The notes beneath the pieces are model-generated. The model did not search any database, was not told the origin of the DNA, and saw nothing but the letters and a program-made list of their open reading frames with translations. From positions 31,301 to 95,300 of the forward strand of contig CAZUJF010000021.1 in NCBI GenBank assembly GCA_964619955.1: a DNA stretch of 64,000 nucleotides, written 5' to 3'. Numbering within the stretch: position 1 is the first letter of the stretch; each line of letters starts with the position of its first letter. The translations under genes were made by a program, and so were the position numbers. This document shows, piece by piece, positions 32,082-41,141 of this stretch. The DNA is from JACQFK01 sp964619955. GTDB taxonomy: Bacteria; Planctomycetota; MHYJ01; JACPRB01.

Positions 32082-33079
32082 AGGCAGCGTTCTGCGTCTT
32101 TGGCGTCGACCCCGCAGTGCTTGGTCGTGTGGAATTCTATCAGCAGGATCTTTCTCTCTTGCGATCGTTTATTCCTGTGGTTACCGAATGTCGTGATCCT
32201 AGGGCGTTTCTGGCTGTTCCCAGTGACATAGCGATTGTGTGGTGGTGGAATTACTTGTGGGCATGGGGTCCGGTGGCACGCCTGAGAGGGATTCCCATCT
32301 TGACCACGGGTGTATTCGACTTGGAAGCTTTCCGGGGTATGCCCTGGCACAAGCGTGCGCTAAAGCGGTGGGGAAGCGGCTTCAGCGATTTGAATGTTGT
32401 CGTCAGTCGGGATGAGGCTGATAAGCTTCCTCAGTTCATGGGGCCGGGATTCAAGCCGGTCAGGTACAGCCCTCTGGTCGTAGATTCCTCGATCTATGCC
32501 CCATCGGTATCCGCAAAGGCCGGGTCTTGTGAATTCAGCATATTGAACATCGCTTGGCAGCGCGCTACCAATATGCATCGAAAGATGGTTCCTGAGCTCT
32601 TGGAGGCATTCTCCGCATTTTCCAAGGAGGTACCGGAGGCAAGATTGACGCTGGCCGGCCCTCCGGAGGACGGAGGACCGCTGCTTCAGGCCCGAGCCAG
32701 AGAATTGGGTCTCTCGGAGAAGGTCGAGTTTCCAGGGGAAATCAGCCGAGAGGAGAAGATCCGGCGGATGCAATCCTGCGATTTGTATGCGCAGGTTTCG
32801 CGGTACGAGGGGTTTGGAGTCGCCACCGCAGAAGCCATGGCCTGCGGTGCTCCGGTGCTCGTTTCCCGGGTAGGCGCTGTCCCTGAAGTGGTCGGGGACT
32901 GTGGACGCTACGTGCGTGAAGTTTCAATCCAAGGGATTCTAGACGGGCTTCGCGAGGCCTATCTTGATCGGCACCATGCCCGGGATTTGGCCGAGCTCGG
33001 CGTCAAACGTGTCCGGCAGGAATTCTCCGTCGAACGCCGCCGGGAGGACCTCCGCCGCTTCATCAAGGAACTCGTTTAG
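32078..33079 (+). CDS. Family 4 glycosyltransferase
   Basis: 333 residues, GT-B fold. The C-terminal half has the GT1_4 motifs: LTLAGPPEDGGPLLQARARE, FPGEISREEKIRRMQSCDLY and the donor-binding segment SRYEGFGVATAEAMACGAPV (E-x7-E, with EGFG and EAMACG). The N-terminal half is divergent (VWWWNYLWAWGP). It is translationally coupled to the Wzy-like gene (4-base overlap). It ends 47 bases before the next gene. Confidence 0.88.
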   Translation: MKAAFCVFGVDPAVLGRVEFYQQDLSLLRSFIPVVTECRDPRAFLAVPSDIAIVWWWNYLWAWGPVARLRGIPILTTGVFDLEAFRGMPWHKRALKRWGSGFSDLNVVVSRDEADKLPQFMGPGFKPVRYSPLVVDSSIYAPSVSAKAGSCEFSILNIAWQRATNMHRKMVPELLEAFSAFSKEVPEARLTLAGPPEDGGPLLQARARELGLSEKVEFPGEISREEKIRRMQSCDLYAQVSRYEGFGVATAEAMACGAPVLVSRVGAVPEVVGDCGRYVREVSIQGILDGLREAYLDRHHARDLAELGVKRVRQEFSVERRREDLRRFIKELV

Positions 33080-33126
33080 GGGATCCGCGTCGAAATCTCC
33101 CCCGACTGTGTTATCCTGAAGGCTTC

Positions 33127-35274
33127 ATGCAGCAGGTGGTTCAGTCCGTCAACTCCGGGCTTACCCAGATCCGGGACCTTCCGGATCCCGTGGCCCCTCC
33201 CGCAGGTCTGGTAGTCGGGATCCGGGCTTCCCTCATCTCGGCCGGCACGGAGCGGTACGTTGTCGAGTTGGCCCGGAAATCGCTGATTGGGAAGGCCTTG
33301 GATCGACCTGACCATGTGCGCCGCGTGCTGCAGAAGATCAAGCAGGAGGGGTTATTGGCCACCCTAGGTCAGGTTCGGGCCAAACTCGATGAGCCCATGC
33401 CGCTCGGGTATTCGGCCGCAGGTGTGGTTCTTGAGTGCGGGCGGGGAGTCCAGGAATTCAAACCTGGCGATCGAGTGGCCACGACCGGACCCCATGCCGA
33501 AATCGTCGCTGTGGGTCGGACCCAATGTGCACGTATTCCTGACGGCGTTTCATTTGAACAGGCTGCCTATACGTCGGTTGCGGCTATCGCTCTGGAAGGG
33601 GTGCGCCTTTCCCAGACCACTCTTGGAGAACGTGTGGTGGTCATCGGGCTTGGCCTCGTAGGCCTCTTATCCGTCGCCTTATTGAAGGCCCAGGGCTGCC
33701 GTGTCTACGGGATCGATCTCGATCCGGCCAAAGTCGGTCGGGCAAGGGAATTGGGGCTCGACGAGGGATCGACAATCTTTGACCTGGGTAGCCTTAAGCG
33801 CTTCACCGGGCCTGCCGGCGTGGATGCTGCACTGATCACCGCTTCTACCACAAGCAATGAACCTGTGGAATTTGCCGCCGAGGCCTGCCGCGTCCGGGGC
33901 CGAGTGGTCTTGGTGGGGGTCGCCGGCCTGAATCTCCCTCGCGCCCCCTTCTTCAAGAAAGAACTGCAATTCACCGTGTCTTCGTCCCTCGGCCCCGGAC
34001 GGGGAGACCCTCAGTATGAGGAGAAGGGGGTCGATTACCCGGCGGGCTTTGTTCGCTGGACCGCCCAGCGGAACATGGAGGCTGTCCTAGACCTGATGTC
34101 CTCCGGAACACTGCCGGTGGAAAGACTGACCACGCATCGCTTTCCGATAGGACGGGGAGCCGAAGCCTATGAGCTTATCACCAAAGGGGAGGGCGGGGTG
34201 GTGGGCATCCTCTTGGATTATGGCGACACCCCGGTCACCCGCACCCGGAAGGTCCAACTGCCCCGCAGAGGGAGACCCTCCACCGGCTTAGGGCTCAGCG
34301 TGATCGGCAGCGGAAACTTCGCCCGCCTCGTCATGCTTCCCGCGTTGACCAAAATCCCCGGACTCAAGCTTCGGGGGCTTTGCAGCGCCAAGGGCATGAC
34401 GGCGCAGCACTCGGGAACGGGGGCGGGCTTTGCCTTTGCCGCCACCGATGCCCGGGAGCTATTCGCGGACCCCGAAACCCGGGCGGTTATCATCGCCACC
34501 CGGCATGACCAACACGCCGAAATCGTCAAGGCGGCTTTGGAAGCCGGGAAACATGTCCTGGTCGAGAAACCCCTCTGCATTAAGCTTGAGGAATACCGCT
34601 CCTTGCTCGAGGTGGTCGCCCGTTTGGGCAAAGATTGTCCCCTCCTTGCGGCGGGGTTCAACCGACGCTTTGCTGCCGGAACGGCGCGGCTCAAGGAGTT
34701 CTTCAGCGGTATCCATCCGCTCAGCGTGGGATACCGTTTTGCTCCGGGGGCCGTGCCCGGCGACCATTGGACCCAGGACGAGGACGTCGGTGGAGGCCGT
34801 CTGATCGGGGAAGCTTCGCATGCCATCGACTTGGCCCTGGATCTGGCGGGAAGCCCGGCGGTGCGGGTGTTTGCAGAATCATCCGCAAAGGATGCGGATC
34901 TGGAAGTTGCCGATGATCGCGTCATGATCACGCTTCGGCATGCCAATGGGAGCGTATCCTCCGTGTCCTACCAGGCGGGAGGTGATCGCGCGGCCCCGGC
35001 CGAGCGTATCGAGATGTTCGGTGGTGGACGCACGGCGGTCTTGGAGGGATGGTCCAGCCTTGAACTCTGGTCCTCGAATCGCTGCCGCAAGACGTCTTTG
35101 GATCGTGACAGGGGGCATCGGAACCAATGGCAGGCATTTGTCGAGGCCTGCTCCGGACAGATGGACTGGCCCGTCTCTTGGCCCGATCTTGAAAATTCCA
35201 CGCTAACGTCCTTACTTGCAGTGGAATCGCTTCGCGCCGGCGTTCCTCTGGAGATTCCCGGCGGAACGCTTTGA
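33127..35274 (+). CDS. Bi-domain oxidoreductase (MDR dehydrogenase plus Gfo/Idh/MocA)
   Basis: 715 residues. Residues ~1-365 form a medium-chain dehydrogenase: YSAAGVVLECGRGVQEFKPG, then the NAD(P) fold VVVIGLGLVGLLSVALLKAQG. Residues ~385-715 form a Gfo/Idh/MocA oxidoreductase: LSVIGSGNFARLVMLPAL, ATRHDQHAEIVKAALEAGKH and VEKPLCIKLEEY, where EKP carries the catalytic-type Lys. The fusion is known from bacterial polysaccharide loci, where it is thought to oxidise or reduce a sugar or cyclitol intermediate. The exact substrate is unknown. GAAGG lies 5 bases before the ATG. It is 3 bases upstream of the AsnB-heparinase gene. Confidence 0.88.
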   Translation: MQQVVQSVNSGLTQIRDLPDPVAPPAGLVVGIRASLISAGTERYVVELARKSLIGKALDRPDHVRRVLQKIKQEGLLATLGQVRAKLDEPMPLGYSAAGVVLECGRGVQEFKPGDRVATTGPHAEIVAVGRTQCARIPDGVSFEQAAYTSVAAIALEGVRLSQTTLGERVVVIGLGLVGLLSVALLKAQGCRVYGIDLDPAKVGRARELGLDEGSTIFDLGSLKRFTGPAGVDAALITASTTSNEPVEFAAEACRVRGRVVLVGVAGLNLPRAPFFKKELQFTVSSSLGPGRGDPQYEEKGVDYPAGFVRWTAQRNMEAVLDLMSSGTLPVERLTTHRFPIGRGAEAYELITKGEGGVVGILLDYGDTPVTRTRKVQLPRRGRPSTGLGLSVIGSGNFARLVMLPALTKIPGLKLRGLCSAKGMTAQHSGTGAGFAFAATDARELFADPETRAVIIATRHDQHAEIVKAALEAGKHVLVEKPLCIKLEEYRSLLEVVARLGKDCPLLAAGFNRRFAAGTARLKEFFSGIHPLSVGYRFAPGAVPGDHWTQDEDVGGGRLIGEASHAIDLALDLAGSPAVRVFAESSAKDADLEVADDRVMITLRHANGSVSSVSYQAGGDRAAPAERIEMFGGGRTAVLEGWSSLELWSSNRCRKTSLDRDRGHRNQWQAFVEACSGQMDWPVSWPDLENSTLTSLLAVESLRAGVPLEIPGGTL

Positions 35275-35277
35275 TCC

Positions 35278-38200
35278 ATGTGCGGCATCGCCGGGGTTTA
35301 TCATTACGGGGAGCCCGGGCAGACTGCGGATCGTGAGGCCCTTCAGAGGATCACCCGGGCCCTCGCGCACCGGGGGCCGGATGGGGAGGGCTTCTTCGTC
35401 GAGGGACCCTTGGGGCTCGGTCATCGCCGCCTGGCCATCGTGGATCTGTCCGAGACCGGCCGCCAGCCCATGGCTTCCTCCGGGGGCAGCTGCTGGATCA
35501 GCTATAACGGCGAGTTCTACACTCACCGGGAGGCGCGCCGCCGTCTCGAGTCCAAAGGGGTCCGCTTCCGCGGTTCCTCCGACACCGAGACCCTCGTCAA
35601 TCTTCTTCAGGAGGAGGGCCTCCGGGGTCTTCGGGATCCCTCCGCAATCTTTGCCTTTGCGTTCTGGGACGGCCGTCGCCGGGAACTCGCTCTCGCCCGC
35701 GACCCCCTCGGAGTGAAACAACTCTATTACCACGACGATGGGCGCCGTGTCGTCTTCGCCAGTGAAATAAAGGCGCTGCTTCAGTGGTCCGACGTGCCGC
35801 GCCGCCCCGATCTAGAGGCCATCAACCAGTATCTGCATTTTCATACGCCCCTTTTCGACCGGACATTTTTCGAGGGCATCCGCCAGGTCGAGCCCGGCCA
35901 GGCCGTGGTGTTTTCAGAAGGACGCCGACAGGTCCGCACCTGGTGGCGCCTCGACGTCACGGATCCCCTGCACCGCAGCGACGAGGAGGCGGTGGAGGAA
36001 CTCAAATCCACCCTGGCCGACGTGGTTCGGGATCAGCTGCTCAGCGACGTCCCGGTCGGCGCCTTCTTCAGCGGGGGTATCGATTCCAGCGCCGTGGCCG
36101 CCTTTGCAGCCCGCGGCGGCTACCGCCCGAAACTCTTCGGCGTTCATTTTGTCAATCAGGGCGTCGTCGATGAGGGACCTTTCCAGGAGGCCGCGGCGAA
36201 GGCCATGGGTCTGGATCTGCAACTCATGACCGTGGATCCATCTTCCTTCCCGGAGGATCTGGCCCGGCTCCTCGAAATCCAGGACCAGCCCGTCATCGGA
36301 CCCGCCCTGATTCCGATGTACCACGTCAGCAAACTGGCGTCCCAACAGGTGAAGGTCTGCCTCGGAGGACAGGCGGCCGACGAGATTTTCGGCGGCTACG
36401 CGCGCTATGCCCTCGCCCGTCCCTGGTCCGTCGTGCGATCGTGGTTTACCGGGCGCCGGTCCGCCGCCTTCGCAGGGAGGGGGCCCCGCGTGGGCGGCAA
36501 CCTCGGCAAACAACTCTTCGAGGGGCGCACCCTACGCCGCCTGGCCGCCAATGCCGGGCTCTTCGGCAGCTGGCAGGAACGATATTTCGACAACTTCGCG
36601 TCCGTCCCGGAGACGGCCTGGGCCCGCCTGTTTCCGGGGGCCGGGGTATCCCGTCGTGCCTGTTGGGAGGTCTTTACGGACCGGATCCGTTCCAACAGCG
36701 TCCGGGATCCCGCTACCGCCGCGATGTTGTGGGACGTGCAGACGTACCTGCCCGGTCTCTTCCAGCAGGACGACCGGATGAGTATGGCGAACAGCCTGGA
36801 ATCCCGGGTGCCTCTCGCGGATCCTCGCCTGGTCCGCCTGGCCTTCCGCACAGACTTCGGCCTCAAGTTTCGGGCCGGCGCCTCCAAGTGGATCCTTCGT
36901 CAGGCGGTGGCCGACGCCATCCCCGCAGAGGTGTTGAATCGCCGCAAGGTCGGCTTCGACACTCCGGCAGAGGCCTGGATGCGCGGACCTCACGCGGGTT
37001 TTGTTCGTGAGACCCTCCTCTCCAAGGCCGCCCGGGAGCGGGGTCTTTTGGATGCAAAAGGAGTCGAGGCCTTGCTGGCGAATCCTGAAGATCCACATGC
37101 CTTCACCCAGACTTGGAAGGCCCTCTGCATCGAGATTTGGGCTCAGCGCTTCCTGGGCCAGGCGCCGGAACACGACGCCTGGCGGCGGGAGCCGGCCCGG
37201 CGCGAGCCCAAGCCGGGGTGGCGGGACTACGTCCAGGAGATACGGGAACTCGGACCCGGAGAGACGTTCTTCCGGGCGAACTGGGAGTTCCAGCACCGCA
37301 GCGGCCTTAAGGCAGCCGTGCCCCGCAGCGTACCCCGACTGGCAAGTTCTGCCGCCGACTCGGCGCGGCGGAAGCTCCGCACCCTCGGCGTCTTCGGGAT
37401 GGCGGAAGGTAATTCCATTCCCCCTGCGGCCCGGGAGAGGCTGGCACATCTTGCCCGCGAAGCGGGGCAGGGCCGCATCTTCTGCTTCAGCCGTTGGTGG
37501 GGAGATTTCGGCGATCCCCTGGATTGGCATCTCAATCCGGTGTCCCGGGCCCGCTGGCGGTCGAACGTGCATTGGTCGCTGGCGCTGCGGGATGAGGCAC
37601 GGGTGGGTGATGTGAAGCTGACCTGGGAACTTGGTCGCTTCCCCCAAGCCTTCCATCTCGCCCGGGCCGGGGCTTTTCATCCCCGCCAGCGCGAGGATTG
37701 CGCCCGGATCTTCCGCGCCCATGTGGAAAGTTTTGTGAGTCAGAACCCTCCGGGGATGGGGGTGCATTGGGCCTCAGGTCAGGAGTTGGTGTTCCGACTC
37801 ATTGCCTGGCTTTTTGCCCTCCAGGTCTTCCAAGGGACCGACGTCCTCGGTGATGATTTCCTGTCGGCGATCGTGGATCATTTCCATCAAGTCGGCCATC
37901 ACCTGGAAGGCAACCTCGATTATGCCCGGAAGTCGGTCTACAACAACCATCTGCTGTCGGAGGCTCTGGGGCTTCTGATCCTGGGCGAGCTTCTGAGCGA
38001 GGCGCCCCGGGCGGAACGCTGGAGGGAGACCGGAATGCGTCTGCTCGATGAGCAGGCCGGGGTCCAGTTCGCCCCCGATGGCGGCTATATCCAGAATTCG
38101 CATACCTATCACCGCGTGGCCCTGCAAATCCTGCTCATGGCAGAGGTGTGGGGGCGGGCGCAGGGTCGGACCATGCTCCCCTCGATCCGGGAGGCACTGA

Positions 38201-39279
38201 CGCACTCGGTTGACTTCCTGGTGGCCCACCAGAATCCCGCGGATGGCCGCCTGCCCAACTACGGCCCCAACGACGGATCGCTGCCGTTGGTCCTCAGCAC
38301 CTGCGACTATGCGGACTTTCGTCCTATTCTCCAGGCGGCAAACCTGGCGGTGCGCGGGCAGCGGCTGTTTGGGGAAGGTCCTTGGGACGAGACGGCTGCC
38401 TGGCTCCTGGGGCCGGAGTCCCTCGCGGCGCCCCTGGCAGCTCCCGAGCGCAGGAGCGTTTCATTCATGCACTCCGGGTACCACGTGCTCCGGGGACGCA
38501 ACCCCGGCAATTTTGGAGCTGTTCGGGCGGGCTCCTTGCGCCAGCGCTTTTCACAGATCGACATGCTGCATCTGGACGTTTGGTGGAAGGGGCTCAACGT
38601 CCTTGTCGACGGCGGGACCTTCCTCTACAACGGCCCGCCGCGCTGGCACGATTACTTCCTCCGGACGGGGTCGCATAACACCCTGCAGGTCGATGGTCGC
38701 GACCAGATGCTGCACCTGAGGCGTTTCAAATCCGTCTACCTCACGCAGGCCAATTCCATCGGAGTGAGGGAGGTCTCGGATCGGCGGGAGGTGGAGGGTG
38801 AACACTTTGGGTATCGCCGTCATCAGGGCGGGATTGTCCACCGCCGCCAGGTCTTCTTCCTGCCGGATGATCTCTGGGTGGTTGCCGACAGCCTGAGCGG
38901 CGAAGGAGAGCACCTCGTTCGGCTTCAGTGGCTCGGGGCGCCCTACCCCCACGCGTCTCAGGAGGGCGGCCTGCGCCTCGAAACTCCGGAGGGACCGTTT
39001 GTTGTCCGCAGCTACACCGTGGACGGCCGCTCCTTGAAGGCCTCGATAGTTTCCGGCGGGGAGGATCCGCCCCGCGGCTGGATCTCTAGGTACTACGGCG
39101 AAAAGCTACCGGCGCCCTCCTTGGCCTTCGAATTCAGGGCCCGCGTTCCGGTCACGGTGATCTCGGTGTTGAGCGGCGGGGAGGCGCGAGTGGAGGTCGT
39201 TGCAGGGGGCTGGACGGTCGAGCATCCCTGCGGCAAGATACGCTTCAGCTGCACTTCAGCTGGAATCGAGGTCCGGTAA
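35278..39279 (+). CDS. Fusion of AsnB-type amidotransferase and heparinase II/III-like lyase
   Basis: 1333 residues in a single open frame. Residues ~1-625 are an AsnB protein: Cys2 (MCGIAGVYHYG), HRGPDGEGFF, SYNGEFYTHRE, the pyrophosphatase loop FFSGGIDSSAVAAF (~262-275) and LGGQAADEIFGGYARYA. Residues ~650-1333 are heparinase II/III-like: NPVSRARWRSNVHWSLALRD, LTWELGRFPQAFHLARAGAF, NNHLLSEALGLLILGEL, IQNSHTYHRVALQILLMAEV and WWKGLNVLVDGGTFLYNG. In other loci these are two adjacent genes. Here they are joined by a ~30-residue linker with no stop. The product may be both a cytoplasmic amidotransferase and a lyase, although heparinase-like proteins are normally exported, which makes the fusion puzzling. 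Confidence 0.85.
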   Translation: MCGIAGVYHYGEPGQTADREALQRITRALAHRGPDGEGFFVEGPLGLGHRRLAIVDLSETGRQPMASSGGSCWISYNGEFYTHREARRRLESKGVRFRGSSDTETLVNLLQEEGLRGLRDPSAIFAFAFWDGRRRELALARDPLGVKQLYYHDDGRRVVFASEIKALLQWSDVPRRPDLEAINQYLHFHTPLFDRTFFEGIRQVEPGQAVVFSEGRRQVRTWWRLDVTDPLHRSDEEAVEELKSTLADVVRDQLLSDVPVGAFFSGGIDSSAVAAFAARGGYRPKLFGVHFVNQGVVDEGPFQEAAAKAMGLDLQLMTVDPSSFPEDLARLLEIQDQPVIGPALIPMYHVSKLASQQVKVCLGGQAADEIFGGYARYALARPWSVVRSWFTGRRSAAFAGRGPRVGGNLGKQLFEGRTLRRLAANAGLFGSWQERYFDNFASVPETAWARLFPGAGVSRRACWEVFTDRIRSNSVRDPATAAMLWDVQTYLPGLFQQDDRMSMANSLESRVPLADPRLVRLAFRTDFGLKFRAGASKWILRQAVADAIPAEVLNRRKVGFDTPAEAWMRGPHAGFVRETLLSKAARERGLLDAKGVEALLANPEDPHAFTQTWKALCIEIWAQRFLGQAPEHDAWRREPARREPKPGWRDYVQEIRELGPGETFFRANWEFQHRSGLKAAVPRSVPRLASSAADSARRKLRTLGVFGMAEGNSIPPAARERLAHLAREAGQGRIFCFSRWWGDFGDPLDWHLNPVSRARWRSNVHWSLALRDEARVGDVKLTWELGRFPQAFHLARAGAFHPRQREDCARIFRAHVESFVSQNPPGMGVHWASGQELVFRLIAWLFALQVFQGTDVLGDDFLSAIVDHFHQVGHHLEGNLDYARKSVYNNHLLSEALGLLILGELLSEAPRAERWRETGMRLLDEQAGVQFAPDGGYIQNSHTYHRVALQILLMAEVWGRAQGRTMLPSIREALTHSVDFLVAHQNPADGRLPNYGPNDGSLPLVLSTCDYADFRPILQAANLAVRGQRLFGEGPWDETAAWLLGPESLAAPLAAPERRSVSFMHSGYHVLRGRNPGNFGAVRAGSLRQRFSQIDMLHLDVWWKGLNVLVDGGTFLYNGPPRWHDYFLRTGSHNTLQVDGRDQMLHLRRFKSVYLTQANSIGVREVSDRREVEGEHFGYRRHQGGIVHRRQVFFLPDDLWVVADSLSGEGEHLVRLQWLGAPYPHASQEGGLRLETPEGPFVVRSYTVDGRSLKASIVSGGEDPPRGWISRYYGEKLPAPSLAFEFRARVPVTVISVLSGGEARVEVVAGGWTVEHPCGKIRFSCTSAGIEVR

Positions 39280-39293
39280 ACGGCACCGCGGTC

Positions 39294-41141
39294 ATGAGAA
39301 TTCTGGTCATTCATCAAAACTACCTCCTTCCGGACGGCCCGGGCGGTTCCCGTTTCAATGAAATGGCCCGCTTTTGGGCCCAGCGCGGCCACGAGGTGAC
39401 CGTCATCGCCGGTACCGTGAATTACTCCACGGGTCGGAGCGCCACGCCCTACCGTGGGCGCTGGATCACTCGAGAGCAGGACGGCGCGGTAAACGTGCTC
39501 CGCTGCTACACGCCTGCGACTTATTCGAGGGGGTTCCTGGGGCGCATGTGGGCCTTCTTCGGGTTCATGGTGTCGGCCTGCTGGGCAGTGCTCCGGGTTC
39601 CGCGTCCGGATGTGGTCATCGCCAGCTCCCCCCCTTTGACGACGGCCTTGCCGGGCTGGGTGGCTTCACGCTGGCGGGGCGATCCGATCCCCTGGGTCTT
39701 CGAAGTCCGGGATCTTTGGCCTGAAAGCGCGATCACGACGGGGGTGCTCAAGGAACGCTCTTTCATGGCAAGGTTCCTCTATCGGCTGGAAGCCTGGGCC
39801 TATCGTGAGGCGGACCGGATCAACGTACTGACACCGGCGTTCCGTGAGGATTTGTTGAGGCGGGAATTGGTTCACCCGGGACGGATCGTTTTCGTCCCCA
39901 ACGGGGCGGACGTGAGGCATTTCCAACCCGGGCCGAGGGACAATGAGGCTCGTCGTGCCTTGGGGTGGGGGGATCGCACCGTTGTGCTCTATGCCGGAGC
40001 CCATGGACGGGCCAATGCGTTGCATCAACTGGTCGAGGCGGCTGAACATCTGAAATCACGCACGGATCTTCTGATCGCCTGCGTCGGTGACGGCCCCGAG
40101 CGCGGCGTTCTGGAGGCTGAAGTCCGTCGGCGGGGCCTGACCAACCTGGTTTTTCACGGGCCCCAGCCGAAGGAACGCATGCCCGCCATCGTGCAGGCCT
40201 GCGACATCGGCCTGGCGGTTCTGCAAAACAACCCGACGTTTCGCACGGTGTATCCCAACAAAGTCTTTGACTACATGGCTTGCGCGCGGCCGACTATACT
40301 CGCGATCGACGGAGCGGCCCGCCAGCTGGTCTGCGAACAAGCGGGCGCCGGAGTTTTCGCGGCTCCGGAAGATTCTGTTTCGATCGCCCAGCGCATCGTG
40401 GATCTGGCGGGGGACGAAGATCGTCGTCGGAGGATGGGTGAGCGGGGCCGGGCCTGGGTGTTCGCCCACGCCACCCGCGAGGCACTGGCGGAGCGCTATG
40501 CGGTGATTCTCGAGACGATGGGTCCCGCCCGGCGGAAGCCCGGGACGGGGTACCTGCTGCTGAAGCGCGCATGTGATGTGCTGGGGGCTACGTTGCTGGG
40601 CCTTCTTTTGCTGCCCCTTCTCTTGGTGATTGGACTGGTCGTGAAGCTCAAGCTGGGAGGGCGTATCTTCTTCAGGCAGGTGCGCCTGGGACTGCATGGG
40701 AAGCGATTTTGGATTATTAAGTTCAGAACGATGAAGGACGGGCCGGGAACGGATGCCGAACGGCTGACACCGCTCGGCCGCTGGCTGCGCTCGAGCAGCT
40801 TGGATGAACTTCCTGAGTTGTGGAACGTCCTGAAAGGTGAAATGAGTCTGGTGGGACCTCGTCCGCTGCTTCCGCAATACCGAACCCGCTACAGCATGGA
40901 TCAGTTTCGGCGGCATGATGTGCCCCCCGGCATTACCGGCTGGGCCCAGGTGAACGGGCGCAACGCGATTAGCTGGCCCGAGAAATTCACGCTGGATCTC
41001 TGGTATGTGGAGCGGGCATCCCTGGCGCTAGATCTCCGGATCCTTTTCAGGACGGCGACCGGCGTTCTGCTCAGACGGGGGATTTCTGCGCCCGGGCAGG
41101 CGACGATGCCGGAATTCATGGGAACGGACTCCAACACATGA
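39294..41141 (+). CDS. Fusion of family 4 glycosyltransferase and undecaprenyl-phosphate sugar-1-P transferase
   Basis: 615 residues. Residues ~1-400 are a GT4 glycosyltransferase of the WbuB/Fuc4NAc type: MRILVIHQNYLLPDGPGGSR, VFEVRDLWPESAI, IVFVPNGADVRHF and NPTFRTVYPNKVFDYMACARP. Residues ~415-610 are a PglC/WcaJ-type bacterial sugar transferase: one membrane span (LGLLLLPLLLVIGLVVKL), FWIIKFRTMKDG, LRSSSLDELPELWNVLKGEM, SLVGPRPLLPQY and WAQVNGRN. This combines the priming transferase with a following transferase in one chain. It overlaps wecB by ATGA. Confidence 0.9.
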   Translation: MRILVIHQNYLLPDGPGGSRFNEMARFWAQRGHEVTVIAGTVNYSTGRSATPYRGRWITREQDGAVNVLRCYTPATYSRGFLGRMWAFFGFMVSACWAVLRVPRPDVVIASSPPLTTALPGWVASRWRGDPIPWVFEVRDLWPESAITTGVLKERSFMARFLYRLEAWAYREADRINVLTPAFREDLLRRELVHPGRIVFVPNGADVRHFQPGPRDNEARRALGWGDRTVVLYAGAHGRANALHQLVEAAEHLKSRTDLLIACVGDGPERGVLEAEVRRRGLTNLVFHGPQPKERMPAIVQACDIGLAVLQNNPTFRTVYPNKVFDYMACARPTILAIDGAARQLVCEQAGAGVFAAPEDSVSIAQRIVDLAGDEDRRRRMGERGRAWVFAHATREALAERYAVILETMGPARRKPGTGYLLLKRACDVLGATLLGLLLLPLLLVIGLVVKLKLGGRIFFRQVRLGLHGKRFWIIKFRTMKDGPGTDAERLTPLGRWLRSSSLDELPELWNVLKGEMSLVGPRPLLPQYRTRYSMDQFRRHDVPPGITGWAQVNGRNAISWPEKFTLDLWYVERASLALDLRILFRTATGVLLRRGISAPGQATMPEFMGTDSNT

